Assembly (NCBI RefSeq): GCF_004664715.2
Contig: NC_051068.1
Location: forward strand, 48,666,953 to 48,730,952
Reading direction: 5' to 3'
DNA: 64,000 nucleotides
Origin: Peromyscus leucopus
Taxonomy: Eukaryota; Chordata; Mammalia; Rodentia; Cricetidae
The notes beneath the pieces are model-generated. The model was given only the letters and a program-made list of their open reading frames with translations. It did no database searches and was not told the DNA's origin. The position numbers were made by a program, and so were the translations under genes. Shown in pieces: positions 1-12,445 of this stretch; position 1 is the stretch's first letter; every line of letters begins with the position of its first letter.

Positions 1-1360
1 ATAGTAATATAGGTTTAAGGCATGAGCTGCACACTATTTTGCCCATTAATCAGAATAACAGCTATTTTAGAATATTCAAGTTTCATCCATTTCAGTGGCA
101 GAGGTTATATTTTACTGAGTATAGTTGCTCTTGCTTTTATGTTATTTGATTTTTAGAATGGTAGATAACTGGATTATTTGATATGGAGAAGCTGAAAAGA
201 AAATTTAATTATATATATATACACACACACAATCCTTTTGTTTTTAAAATTTATTATATATGTGTGAGATTTGCCTCTATGCATTTCTATGTACCATGTG
301 GTCACAGACAACAGAAAAAGAAGTTTGAACCCTTGGACCTGGAATTACACATAGCTGTGAGCTACCATGTGGATGCAGGGAATGAACCTGCATTTTTTTG
401 GTAGAATACTCAGTGCCCTTAACCACTGAAGTAACTCATGTGTATTTATGTTAATTGGACTCATCCTTGTCAATGTTTATGATGTGCACTTACATTTGAA
501 TTACATCAGATCTAGGGAAGTCTGACATATTTATGTTTCCATATATATTTTACTAACAATCTTTATTGCCCTTAAAACAAACACTGAATGCTGATAAGAG
601 TATATTACACTAAAAGATTACACATTGCATAATTGGGAGGTGTTTTTGTTTTACTGTAAACATATATACAAAGGAGTACAGTGATGAGAAGAAGAAAGTG
701 GTTTCTTATAAATAGCTTTGGCAGCAGAGAGTTGACCTAATTACAATGTGAGATTTGGTTATTGGTGTAGTCCTATAGCAATTGTAGGGCAAGGAATGCA
801 TATATTATATGTCCTTGATGGAAGAAATTGAGTTCATAGTTCCAGATAGAGATCATTGAATGATAATTGGACAAAAATATTTGTTAATCAACCTGGGGAA
901 AGCCAAGTCAATGTGGCACTCCACAATGTTAACCAAAAGAATTTCACTGAGGGCGGTAATAGGCAGATACCTTGTAAAATATTCCTGAAGTTACACCCAA
1001 GAGCAAAGCAGGCACTGATAATGCATACTAAAGTCATTCCTGTTCAAGTACATTAAACAGGAAAATTAGTTTTAATATTGTTGCTGTGAATTTGAAAAAA
1101 AAATCTGAAGTGTTGTTTAATTAGCGTGTATTAATGGCATAAAGTGGTAGGTTTCAATGTGACAGCTCCATATGTTCAAACAATAATATTCTTTGTCATT
1201 TTCATCCCCTCTCCCATGTTTCATTTTACCACTCCATTAACCTTTTTCATACCCACAGTAGTAACTCTTCTCCTTTCAAGCAGTTTAATTCAGGAACTAC
1301 ACATAAGAAAGGGGAAAAGGGGAATGCCTTTGAGAAGAAAACCAAAATCTGAGGACTAAG
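1..1360. other. Mostly unassigned non-coding DNA
   Basis: AT-rich sequence with no gene I can support. About 285-440 resembles a very decayed minus-strand B2/B3-type SINE, because it keeps a 'gagctaccatgtggatgcagg' style core and a 'cttaaccactga' end. A short AT/AC run lies near 215-232. The short open frames here lack codon structure or family resemblance and look like chance. Confidence 0.5.
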
Positions 1361-3413
1361 GTTATCACAATTCTCTTTCTCCCCATACTTATTTTAACTC
1401 TTTAGAACCATTTTTTAAATATTTTAATATCTTAAAATTTAAACTTTATCTCTTAATATTAATAGTATTTGTTTTCCACATTGAACAAAAATATTTCCCA
1501 ACAGCTATTTCTGAAGTCTCCAGAAGGACGATGGGGCCACACTACAATGATTCTACCTAGTTCATATTAATGCCATTAAGCATATAAACTTCACTCAAAG
1601 AATGACCTTGGACTACAAAGTGGTCAGGAGAATTCCAAGGTGGCAGCAGAGATGGTCCACTGTCATATACCACTGTAGCCAAAACTTCAGATAAGCTTTA
1701 CCTATTTCTCTGAGACTGGCTACAAATGTTATAGCTAGTCCTCATGTGACTTAACCATTGTTTTAGTTTTTTACAGGATCCCACAGATTTGCCATTGCCC
1801 CTAGAGAGTAAGAAGTAATTCTAAGATAACAGCGTCTTCTGTTCCAACAGGTTTTTGTTTTCTCAGGGTTATGGATAATTGTGATCTGTTAGGGGTTGGT
1901 TATAAATTGTTATAGGGTTGGGGATGGAACAAAAATGTTTAGACTCAGGAATCTCTTTTGGAATACTAAACGGGGGATATATAGGATAGGACAATATGGT
2001 AGATTATTGTTTCTACTTGTAAACTAAAACTGCAATTATAAGTTTTAGATAATTCGCATATAAGTGTAATTTTTTTCTATTCCTGTTTAAGATAATTTGT
2101 ATATTGATAAAGATTCAAAACTATATTTGTTATATTGTACATATATTCCTACTTCTTTTTAAAATGTTGTATATAATGATACAAATATAAAATTATTTTG
2201 TCATACTATATGTATGTTTCTACTTCTGTTTAGGATATTTTGTATATGATGTAAATTAAGCATTTTTTGTCATATTGCACTATACATTTCTACCTCTGTT
2301 TAAGATATTTTTGTATAAATTCAAGGTCACTCTCCTTAAGTTATATGTAAGTTTAGAGATTGTTTCTTTTATAATGTGAAGTTATATAAGTTGATAAGAA
2401 TTACACCCATGCTTGTCAAATTATAGTCATATTAGTTAGGTTTTCTAGATAAATAGAGATACATTTCAGATGGATAACTAATCTTCAAACATTTCAAAGA
2501 CCCATAGAATATGGCATTTAAATGATTTTTTAAATTTTGCCTTTTTTTTTGTTTGTTTGTTTTTTGAGACAGGGTTTCCCTGTGTAATTTTGGTGCCTGT
2601 CCTGGATCTCACTCTGTAGACCAGGCTGGCCTCGAACTCACAAAGATCTACCTGGCTCTGTCTCCTGGCATTTAAATGTTTTAATAACTTAAAATTCTAT
2701 TGATGTGAAAGACAATTGCTCCTTGCAGCACTGATCTACTCCTGAGAGGATGTTGGGCATCAAAGACACTCCCTGTGGAGTTTGTCTTTTTCTTGGCAAA
2801 AATAGTCTGTTGAGCAAAGAACTGCCTTTGCCTTGACTGCTGATAGTATGCTGTCCAAACTGGAGGAGCAGGATACAAGGGAAGGCAACTGTTGAACCTC
2901 GAGAAGACATGGTAGGACAGTCTTTCAAATTTTCCTGCTTCTGAAAATCATCTGTCAGATATTCTAGGCATGTAGCCAAAAGTGGATTCCCTAAAGTTGC
3001 AGAGAAACACTGGGTGACTGTCCAGGCAGCCAGCTGTTTCTGTCATTTCTTACATACTTCAGGAGTTCCTTGCTTGCACTTTCTGCTTACTCAGGTAATA
3101 TCATTTTCCTTCTCATGGTTTTGACGGAGTTGAAGACTATGTAGATACAGTTGCCATCCATTTATATCTTAGCTAAGAGCTTATCAGGTACAAGACTTAA
3201 AATTACCAGGATAGGACAGCCATTGGAGTAATCCCTGCAATGTGTAGGCATTTAGTATATGTTTCTAGCTTGATGTTGTTCTTGTTGGTTATAGCTCCAT
3301 TTTTGCTTATGTTATTACCCTTTCTTTCTTCTGGACAATACTTGATAATTGTTCTTATTATATATAGTTTTGTATTACGTTTAGAACCTTCTTATTTAGA
3401 CAAAAAAAGGAAG
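1360..3413 (+). mobile_element. 3' internal region of an old class II ERV (ERV-0)
   Basis: This stretch runs parallel to the non-coding 3' part of ERV-1 (about 33560-35400). Shared blocks include 'cagaagtctccagaag' near 1515, a series of 'tttgtatattgataca' type AT-rich blocks, a 'gcatttaaat..aacttagaattctgt' block near 2690, and 'ccaggcagccagctgtttctg' near 3025. It ends at 'cttatttagacaaaaaaaggaag' (about 3393-3413), the position and wording of the polypurine tract of ERV-1. A 5'-truncated B1 interrupts it at 2525-2666. No gag or pol part is present, so this is a 3' fragment. Confidence 0.7.
2525..2666 (-). mobile_element. B1 SINE (truncated), with target-site duplication
   Basis: Minus-strand B1: a T-rich tail is followed by 'gagacagggtttccctgtg' and 'caggctggcctcgaactcac'. 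The SINE breaks off before the usual 'gggattaaaggc' head, so it is 5'-truncated. The 12-bp duplication GGCATTTAAATG occurs at 2513-2524 and 2667-2678 and shows retrotransposition into ERV-0. Confidence 0.85.
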
Positions 3414-3622
3414 TGTTTTGGGAATTCATTATGTTCAGCCAATGACTTTGGGTTACAAGCATTAGGGCTGGGCTTTGTCTGCATATGTAACCCCTTAAGA
3501 GCTGAAAGAGAGGAGTGGGGTGCTCTCTTGGGTGGCAAGGACTGAGTCAGGTGGCATGGAGCAGCTTGTGGTTGGTCACCAGCTCCCCTTGGCAGAACAG
3601 CAAGACTTGGCAACTGGAGCAG

Positions 3623-4297
3623 TGTAGCAGGAATCTTAAAAGTTCTTATTAATAAAATCAAACCTGAGGCAAGTTATTGGGGTCCATGCTGGTAGATCAG
3701 AGAGACAGAACAAGCCACAGCTAACCTCACCTGGCCAACTTCTCAGCTAGTCCTGTTTCCTCAGACTGGAAGCTTCTGTATCCTCATCTAGAATGAATCT
3801 CAGCTGAAAGCCTGAAGCTTAACCAGCCACATGCTTAACCAGCCAAATGCTGCTAGTTTCTGGTCCTCACACCTTATATATCTTTCTGCTTTCTACCACC
3901 ACTCTCTGGGATTAAAGGCTGGCTTTCTGGGATTAAAGGTGTGTGTCACCATGCTTGGCTTTTTCCAATGTGGCCTTGAACTCACAGAGATCCAGAGGGA
4001 TTTCTTTTTTTTTTTTTTTCCGAGACAGGGTTTCTCTGTGTAGCTTTGCGCCTTTCCTGGAACTCACTTGGTAGACCAGGCTGGCCTCGAACTCACAGAG
4101 ATCCGCCTGCCTCTGCCTCCCGAGTGCTGGGATTAAAGGCGTGCGCCACCACCGCCCGGCTCAGAGGGATTTCTATCTCTGGAATGCTAGGATTAAAGGT
4201 GTGTGCTATCACTGCCTAACTAGTGGCTTTTCTGTTCTCTGACCCCAGATAAGTTTATTAAGGTACACGATATTTTGGGGAACACAATACCACCACA
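3623..4297 (-). mobile_element. Solo LTR of the mys/MYSERV-like superfamily
   Basis: Read on the minus strand it starts TGTGGTGGTATTGTG at 4297 and ends in CA at 3623. The direct 6-bp duplication GAGCAG lies at 3617-3622 and 4298-4303, as expected for a class II ERV. It contains B1-like segments ('cacacctttaatccca', 'gatctctgtgagttcaagg') as part of its own body and also carries a later B1 insertion at 4005-4161. The same LTR type is seen at 6819, 10612, 25069, 42222 and 57919. Confidence 0.85.
4005..4161 (-). mobile_element. B1 SINE, young, full-length, nested in the solo LTR
   Basis: Minus-strand full B1 with poly-T tail, 'gagacagggtttctctgtg', 'gcgcctttcctggaactcac' and an intact head 'gtgctgggattaaaggcg'. 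Several CpGs survive, so it is recent. The 12-bp duplication CAGAGGGATTTC is found at 3993-4004 and 4162-4173. Confidence 0.92.
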
Positions 4298-4405
4298 GAG
4301 CAGTGACTGTGTCTTCCTTATTCTGTGTCAGTGAGTGTATTACTTCCATTTTATACTTTAATAAATTCTTGAGATCCTTTAACAGACTTTTGTGGGTTCA
4401 CACAA

Positions 4406-6818
4406 TATAGGAAAGGGAAAAAAAGGTTTACCTATGAAAAACCAGTTTATTTTGCTTAGCCTGATAATCTCCAATTCAATCCATTTTCTGTAAAAATAAA
4501 CAACTTTATTATTCTTTATGGCTAAATAGAACTCTGCCAATCATTAATTCATTTGTATGTGAGCTAATTCTATAATATGATTTTTGTGAGTAGTTCAGCC
4601 TCAAGCATGAGTGTGTCATTGACTCTGTTATATGTTGGTTTGGCATATTTTGAGTATATTTTCAGGAGTGTTATGGTTGTTCATTTTGATTTTCAACTTC
4701 TCTGAATTAATAAAAAACATAGGGTGTTACTAATACCTTTTGGTATGTTTGTAATGGCATTTCCAGAAATTCCCAGAGAAGATTAACCAAGGAACACAGA
4801 TCTGCCCTGAATGTAGGGCTGAGGTCCCAAATCAAGGAAAAATAACAAAAATTAGAAATCGGTTAAACACCACCTTTTGCCTCTCTCTGCTTGCCCACAA
4901 TGGACACATTCACCAGCCACTATCTGCCAGCTGTGGAGTCTTTTCCTCCACGGTGAACAATATTCCTTTAAACTGTGAGCTAAAATATGCATTTGTTGTT
5001 GATTTTTTCAGTGATTCTGTCACAGCAGAGAGAAAAGTAACTAGCTGAAATGGTGTAGCTGATGACATTGAGATCTACGTCCGGTTGTCTGAGTTCTGCA
5101 CTCAAGGTCACAGCAGCTGCACTAGCTCACCCTTCCACCAGTAGGGTGTGAGGACTCCCTTCCCCAGTGCCTCCTCACTCACATTTCCAGGTTTTGTTTC
5201 TCTTGGTCACAGTTCTCTCTAGGTGTGATGAACCCACAATGTGCCTTTGATTTTCATTCTTCCAATGGATAATGAAAGTACAGTTTTTTCATGAGTTTAT
5301 CTGGAATTTGCACTAATTAAAAATCGCCTGTTTGGGTATTTTGCCTATTTATTTATTAGATTACATCTTTGCTTGATGTTGATTTGGGGACCTTTATGCA
5401 TTCTAAAAGTTTATTCTTTTGCAGATGACTGAGTTGGTAAAGATTTTTCTACCATTCTGTAATATGTCTTTTCTCTTCAGAAGCATTTCAATCATTCAAT
5501 TCTATTCATCAATTATTATCATTTCCTAGACTATTAGAGTGTATCCCCCCAAAACTTTGTCTATCTCAATCGTGTATCTCTGTAATATGTTCTTACAGAA
5601 GTCTAAAGTACTTTAATCCATTTAAAATCTATTAATTGGTTCATTTTATTAGAGATACAGGCAAACTTCTGGCTTCTGGTTTCTACATGTATATGTCCAT
5701 TTCCGCCAATGCCATTTGCTACATGCAGAATCTGGGTACCTCTATTCTAATGTTTTGTTCTTGGCAATTTTGTGAGGAATCATTTGGCTGTAGTTGCGTG
5801 GGCTTATTCATATTTTGTTCTTTTATAAGGGTCAGAGTGGTTTGAGTCAGGACCATTCTCTTATGGTTACTATGGCTCTGAGATGATATAATTTGAAATC
5901 ATGTCCTTTGAGAGGTCCAGTACTTTCTTCTTCTGTCAGGATTATTTTAGTTGCTTACAACCTTTGGCATATGGATGTGCATTTAGGACTGGTTTCCTTT
6001 TCTTTCCTCTTTATTTTTTTCCCTGATGGCATTAGATTTGGGGGGATGTAATTGTGTTGTATCTAGATCTCATTGGTTATAATAAAGCCATTGTAACCAT
6101 TCTGCCTCCCCATTAACATGAGTGATATTTTATTTTCTAACACTAATTATATTCTCTTTCTTAAATGTTAATGTTAAGTATTAAATGTCTTATAATCTAA
6201 AAAGCTTAATTGAAAATCCAGTGCTTCACTGATGGAGTTGGCCAGCAGCTGATAATGAAAGGGATGTTCCAGGGACAATGATGAGTGTCTAGGATAACAT
6301 ACTTTTATTCTTCATCAACTTTGACTTATGATGCGTTAAGAATGAAATGTTTCATTATAAATATGAAATTCAATTCAAAAGACATTATGATTCAAATTTA
6401 ATTGTTTTCTTGCAAATACTCAGATATTCATGGAGTAGCATACACTCCTGCTGGCTTCTGTGTTTTACATTGGATTTTCAAACTAAGCTGACAAAACCAA
6501 ACAGAAAAAAGACAGACAGTAATAGGTGAAAATTTTCATTGTCAGGTACCTTTTTTACTTTCCAAGACATATTTGTGCTTAAAAGATGCTAAGACACAAA
6601 GAGGGCAGTAACTCTTGCTGCTTACCTCTCACTTTAAACAAAACCACTATGTTTAATAATTGTAATATTAAAAGTAAAAATGTTTGGGATGCTTCGGGAA
6701 GTAGGATATGGAGGCATGAATACATAATTGAAACTAATGGAAGTTATGGTCAGGTGTTGAGTGCAATATACTTTCTTTTTCATTTTTTAATGTATCCTTT
6801 AAAGGATGCTTTCTATTC
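4406..6818. other. Unassigned DNA with a weak MaLR-like patch
   Basis: No gene seen. About 4790-5045 resembles the 3' part of a rodent MaLR-type LTR, since it has a 'tttaaactgtgagctaaaat' block followed by a 'gtcacagcagagagaaaagtaac' end; this is a tentative call. The rest is AT-rich without features I recognise. Confidence 0.4.
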
Positions 6819-6985
6819 TGTGGTGGTATTGTGTTCCCCAAAATATTGTTCACCCTAATAAACTTATCTGGGGTCAGAGAACAGAACAACCACTAGATAG
6901 AGGCTAGAAAATGGTGGCATACACACCTTTAATCCTAGCATTCCAGAGGCAGAGATCTACCAGGATCTCTGTGTGTTCAAGGTGC
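6819..6985 (+). mobile_element. LTR fragment, mys-like superfamily
   Basis: Starts TGTGGTGGTATTGTGTTCC and follows the 3623-4297 LTR through 'aataaacttatctggggtcag' and the internal B1-like part, then stops abruptly near 6985. The 3' half is missing and no target duplication can be paired. Confidence 0.75.
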
Positions 6986-8404
6986 TGGAAGTCCTTCAAG
7001 GCCTGCACTTTAAAATGTTGCTCCTCTTCTTGCTAATACTACAACATTGCCGAACATTTCATGAAGCAAATCCAAGTACAAGTTTTGCATGATTGGGGTA
7101 TATTTTTTAAGAGCATTTTACACTTACTCTCACTTCTTGTTCATCTTGAGGTTATAACCTTGTCCTGCCTGTCACTCTTGCCCTGCCTTGTCCTAGACCC
7201 AAAAGCCCCAGAGTCACACAACTCTGAAATCTCTGAAGTAATTATCTGAAGTCATGAAGAAAATAAAATGCTTCTTTTGAAAGATGATTATTTCTGGTAT
7301 TTTCTACAGTAACAAAAAGAGCTCATGTTCCCCACTCACATAATGCTAATTGAAGGAGTCGATATTTTGACATTATCTGCTCACATGGTATATGCTTTAC
7401 AACTATTTTCTCACATTATTTAAGTGACCTTTTTATCTAAGTGTGGTGTAGTCTAATTTGATTATTTTTCTTCTTTGTCCTGTATTTTTGGGTTGTATTA
7501 AAGTTCATTGTCATATTTAATATTCCAAATGGTATTTCTATGTTTCTGCATAAGATTTATAGGCTATTTTCTCTTCCAGTTATTTTTTTCAACTTTATTT
7601 TTCTTTGTGTTGTAAGATCAGAGCCCAACATCATTCATTTTCCAACACTAACACTCAATAGTCTTGGTGTTCACACCAAAAATCATTTGATTTCTAAATT
7701 CAAACTTATTTATTTATTATTCTATATTTTCCTAATATGTTCTATTCATCTCATTCATTGTGGGAATGACACACTGCCCTGGGAAGGAGTGGATGTAGGT
7801 CATATTATATCTCACGTAGAGAAAGAATTTACCAAATATTCCAGGATTTTCTTCCCTCGGGTCTCTCTGGCTTCTTTTCTTGTCATCTATGTCTTGTTCT
7901 TGAGTGCATTCCTGCTATGCTGTGACCTGCCAAAAGGTTATCAGCCAGATGGACTCACAAGAGCAGGTGTCCTGCAGTTGATATTTTCTACTTCTGCAAT
8001 ATTAGGCTAGAGCTATCTTCAGAAGTACCCAGTTTTGTGTAATTACCAATAATGATGTATAATGAGCTAATATAGTTTATAAATCCTTAAAATTAAGTTT
8101 TAAATTCATTATTTTCTGTACCCCACAATATCAGTCTTATTTGTATTTAACCTTTATTAATTTTAGATATTTCTGTACCACTTCATTTTATAGTTTCTTC
8201 AACTATCAATTTAGAGTATATGTTTGAGATAATTTTCTTTTCAATAGAAGTATAAGCTTAATCTCAGTAACATTTTCTCTGTGTCCTTTACTTTTTAGGT
8301 TATGTTCTGGGTTACGTTTCTGTTGATATTCTCAATTTTCCTTATAACTTGCTCGATATACTAATATTTAAATTTATGATAAGTTCTGTAAGTATAGAGA
8401 CCCA
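6986..8404. other. Unassigned non-coding DNA
   Basis: No recognisable repeat or gene. A 156-codon open frame from 7540 to 8010 is composed mainly of hydrophobic residues from T-rich DNA and has no similarity I recognise, so it is not called as a gene. Confidence 0.45.
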
Positions 8405-8753
8405 CAAACATTTCTTAGAACTTACTCAGGGTCCGAGAATCTGAGTTTGCTTTACCCAGCAGAGCTGCATAAGGGGGTGATTTGACCACAGGCATGGTTA
8501 CCAAGTGTTTGGAAGGGTCTGTACTTGGCTATGCAATATGCATTGATCCAACCAGGGGGAGGTCTTTTGCCCCACGCCTTGGCATTGTTATGAAAAGCCC
8601 TTTTGAAGAGACAGAAGGATTTTGATCCAGGTCCTCCCAAAGCTATCCTGTGTTTCTGTCTGTCTCCTCTCTGCTATCTTTCTATCTAAAAGTTTCTTAT
8701 TCCTCTCTCCTCCACATAGGAACCCTTTAAAAGGTGGGAGCTGGCCTCCCACA
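8405..8753 (+). mobile_element. ERV LTR fragment, different family
   Basis: Contains a run I recognise as a rodent ERV LTR: 'cagcagagctgcataagg', 'ggcatggttaccaagtgt', 'ctatgcaatatgcattgatcc', 'gagacagaaggattttgatcc' and a terminal 'gcctcccaca'. It lacks the TGTGGTG start of the mys-like LTRs. Boundaries are approximate and the family name is not certain. Confidence 0.55.
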
Positions 8754-9258
8754 CATAAGTCTCAATTTTCTATATTTCATTCTACTGTTGATGTGCAGTT
8801 GAATTCTGTCATGACATAAACATCATTTGTGCAAATCAATGGTCTGGTAATTCTATGACTCATTTTGAACTATTTTCTCCTATTGCATAGCATCACAATT
8901 TTGGCTTATAAAAAAAGTAGATGGGTATTGTATTCTCTTCCTGGAGGCTTAATAGCACAAAATATCAAGTGAACTTGCCTCCAGTTAAGGTCTTTATGCT
9001 GTATTAACTACCATACAGCAGGTTATTAAAGAAGGAAAAAAAAGTTGAACATACCCTCTGTTTCATAAAATAATTGTACCCAAAGGAATGTAGCTCATAC
9101 GAATTAATCACTTTTAATGAACCTAACATTTAATATTGTTACAATCACAATTAAAATTCAAAAGTCAGTTTTAAGGGAAAAATTTTTAAAAAAGCAGTAG
9201 TTCAATGTGTTTTCAATTCTGGAAAATATCCCAGGTATAAAAATCATGTGTATTTTCT
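8754..9258. other. Unassigned non-coding DNA
   Basis: AT-rich DNA. I see no gene, no SINE and no LTR in this stretch. Confidence 0.5.
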
Positions 9259-9477
9259 GTTTCTTTTCTTTGTTTTTCTTTTATTTAAATAACTTTGTAG
9301 TGTGATCTGTATATTGTGGTAGGTCTAATTTGTCTATACTCTGAAGCTTGCTATTTCTTTATTCTCTACTCCATAGATTTTTCACTCATTACTGTAGTAG
9401 AATATTGAGTCTTTTTATTATCAGTATGTTGGTGATTCTTTCATTAAAGCTGTCAATATTTGATTCCTATAAACTTA
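9259..9477 (+). repeat. 219-bp direct duplication, copy A
   Basis: This segment, from 'gtttcttttctttg' to 'cctataaactta', recurs at 10387-10605. I see one difference by eye (gatctGtata versus gatctAtata). The copies are in the same orientation and about 0.9 kb apart. It does not match a repeat family I know. Confidence 0.9.
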
Positions 9478-10386
9478 GGAACTCTTGAAATTTGTGCGCA
9501 AGTACTTATATTATTAAATCACTTGAATATGTTTGTCCCTTTATCAATCATGTCTGTGTTTTTCTGTTGTAAATGTTTTTTTTTTATTACACTCACTTTT
9601 GTTTGGAATTTGTACAGTCATTCCTATTCTGTTAAGTGTTTTCAGTATATATTTATCCATATATATAAAATTAATTTCTTATAGATCAAGTATTTTGTTA
9701 TTTAAAAATATCCTACCTGATAATTCATGTCATTCTACAATATTATCACTTAAACTTGTATGAACTTACAGAGTAATTTGTAATGCTTTGATGTATGTAT
9801 ATATCCTATAATTTCAAATTTGGATAATTGTGTTTCTGGAAATAATTTTCTCTTATGGAAAAAATATTCAAGAGCATTTTTAGTATCATTGTTTGTAATG
9901 TGTAATTCGGTTTAACATGAAATATATTTCTTTTCTATAATTCCAAATTCATGCCTTTATGCCAACAGTTCTCATGATTTACTGACCCCTACTCTTCCAC
10001 GATTTTGATAATCATCCCCCTGCTCTTAATTTCTAACATAAGCCTTTAAATTCAGCACAAATCAGGTTTGTCATTTTGCACTTGGCATATTTCACTTGAT
10101 ATAATGGCTTCCTAGTTTCATCCATTTTGCAACAAATATGTAGGTTTTATTCTTTTTTTTGGATTAGTTATGTAACATGCTTTTTAATAATTCATTAAAT
10201 GTTCATTAATGTTCAATGACAGTTAGGCCATTTCCATCATTTCCATTTCTTTTACTTTATAGATAATGCTACAATAACTATGATGGGGAGACATCTATCT
10301 ATTACACTAATACCATTGTCTTTGCTTGTACTGAGGAGTGGGATTATTGGATCATATGAAATGGTCTTATAATGTTTCTTTTCTTT
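9478..10386. other. Spacer between duplicated copies, with an old L1-like fragment
   Basis: About 10070-10370 resembles antisense L1 of an old family ('tggcttcctagtttcatcc', a 'gaggagtgggattattggatcat' block). The first 500 bases are unassigned AT-rich DNA. Confidence 0.4.
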
Positions 10387-10605
10387 GTTTCTTTTCTTTG
10401 TTTTTCTTTTATTTAAATAACTTTGTAGTGTGATCTATATATTGTGGTAGGTCTAATTTGTCTATACTCTGAAGCTTGCTATTTCTTTATTCTCTACTCC
10501 ATAGATTTTTCACTCATTACTGTAGTAGAATATTGAGTCTTTTTATTATCAGTATGTTGGTGATTCTTTCATTAAAGCTGTCAATATTTGATTCCTATAA
10601 ACTTA
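10387..10605 (+). repeat. 219-bp direct duplication, copy B
   Basis: Near-identical to 9259-9477. It ends directly beside a minus-strand solo LTR (10612-11083). The tract 'tttctttgtttcttttctttg' at its left edge is itself slightly tandem. Confidence 0.9.
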
Positions 10606-10611
10606 TTTATA

Positions 10612-11083
10612 GGAGCCAGATATTGGGGTAAAGATCAGAGAGACAAAGGAACAAGCCACAGCTACTTTTCACCTCACAAACTCCAGGAATCCTCTGACTG
10701 AATGTCTCTGAGTCCTCATCTGAAGGTTGTCCAGCCAAAAAAACTCTTAGCTTCTGTCTCCTCACACTTTATATACATTTCTCCCCACCCAGCTATATTA
10801 CTTCCTTCTTAATGCTGGGATTAAAGGCATGTGTTTCCCAAGCACTGGGATTAAAGGTGTGTGCCACCACTGCCTGGCTCTGTTTCTCTCCTAGACTGAA
10901 ACAATCTCATGTGGTACAGGGTGGCTTTGAACTCACAGAGATCCAAAAGTATCTTTCCCTCCCAAGTGCTAGGATTAAAGATGTGTGCCACTACTGCCTG
11001 GCCTCTATGTTTAATCTAGTGGCTTGTTCTCTCCTCTGATTTTTTTAGGCAAATTTTATTAGGGTACACAATATATCACCACA
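10612..11083 (-). mobile_element. Solo LTR, mys-like superfamily
   Basis: On the minus strand it starts TGTGGTGATATATTGTG at 11083 and runs to a 'ccccaatatctggctcc' end at about 10612. Two B1-like heads ('gggattaaaggcatgtg', 'gggattaaaggtgtgtgcc') are embedded. I cannot pair a target duplication, and the 3' end seems truncated. Confidence 0.75.
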
Positions 11084-12073
11084 ACATTATACATATATAT
11101 TATTTAGTCAATTTAGTATTAACTTTGAGCAGTTTCAAGGTTGATCACTGTGTATTTGATGACCACTTAGGAAGCTCATGCTTTACTCTTTTGCAGAAAC
11201 TTATTTTTTTCTTTTGGATCTGTCAGTGAAACCATAGATTACCTTTGTTTTCTGCTATTTCCTTATTTTGGCACAAGTTGTAGAGTGTCTTATATCAGGA
11301 CAACATAAGTATTCCTCTGAGAACCTCAGTTTGCTCCATTGCTTTTGCCACAGAGGAGAAGTCTTGGTAAGTGAAATTTCCTTTTTGCATGCATTACACT
11401 GCACAGGAAGAGAGGTGTGATCGTCACTGTAAAACACCAACTGTCATGTTTTTTTTTTTTTCAGGAATTTCTTATTGGTATTATATAAGCTCCAGTATAC
11501 AAGTATTTTTACTGATCCCCTGAAAACTCATAGAAGCCATTCATTCTTAATTTTGTTCATTGGTCAGTGTTTCTGTGGGTACTTCTCAGCCCACCATTTT
11601 GCTGACATCTTTACAATTCATTTATAATTATTTTGCTTCATTTCATCAAGTGAACAGATAAACACACAAATTTGTCTCTTTGGCAAATTTTTATTTACTT
11701 TTCTGTCTAAGATAACTCCTTGATAGAAACATTAACATCAGTTACATAGTTATTTTCTGTATTTTCTTTTCTTTGATTTGTGTGTGAGCACATGCTTATA
11801 TAGGACTTCAGCTTTCTATGAAAATTAATTAATATGAATAACTTTTAAATTCATAAATAACACTCTGTTAAATTATAGTATCTAAATCTGAAGTAAGATA
11901 CTTAATTATTTATGATGATGCAAATATGAAATGTGTTTTACATTTATTCTTTTTCTGGGTCAGAACAAAGACAAATGTGAAACCATCTGAGAGCCTAACA
12001 CAATTTCAGAACAGGACAGACAGAGTATTTGGTACTTCCTGGAATCAACCCAGAGTAATTGAGTATTGATCTC
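11084..12073. other. Unassigned non-coding DNA
   Basis: No gene or clear repeat recognised. There is a short T-run near 11449-11462 only. Confidence 0.5.
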
Positions 12074-12445
12074 TGTAGCAAAAGGCTTGTCTGTGTCCCA
12101 CCTTATCCCACATCAGGCTTCCAAATAACCACTCAGAGACTTATATTAATTATAAATGCTTGGCCATTAGCTCAGGCTTATTACTAACTAGGTCTTACTT
12201 AAATTAACCCGTAATTCTTATCTATGTTTGGCGAAATGGCTTGGTAGCTTTTCTCTGTCTGGATTTCTCATGTTGCTTCCTCTGAGTCTGCTGGCAACTC
12301 CTGACTCTGTCCTTCCTCTTCCCTGAATTATCCTAATCTGGTCACCCCACCTGTACTTCCTCCCTATCTACTGGCCAATCAGCATTTTATTAAAACAATT
12401 CAAGTGACAAATCTTTACAGTGTACAAGAGCATTATCCCACAGCA
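12074..12445 (-). mobile_element. Solo LTR, second class II-type family
   Basis: On the minus strand it starts TGCTGTGGGATAATG at 12445 and ends at 12074. It contains 'gctgattggccagtagatag'-like and 'ggaggaagtacaggtgggg' blocks that parallel the nested LTR at 58343-58734. Flanks GATCTC (12068-12073) and GATGTC (12446-12451) form a 6-bp duplication with one mismatch. Confidence 0.75.

Larger units (their letters stand above)
3414..4405 (+). repeat. Putative 3' LTR of ERV-0, split by a solo LTR
   Basis: Directly after the ERV-0 polypurine tract an LTR should start. The sequence begins TGTTTTGGG at 3414, is interrupted at 3623-4303 by a later solo LTR, then resumes with a polyadenylation-like AATAAA near 4360 and seems to end around 'gggttcacaca' (about 4405). 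The LTR sequence is unlike those of ERV-1 and ERV-2. The end is inferred, as no second LTR is available for comparison. Confidence 0.5.

Noticed and set aside
7540..8010. 156-codon open frame as a membrane protein gene
   Set aside because: T-rich DNA gives hydrophobic codons by chance; no family resemblance, no splice structure or repeats support it.
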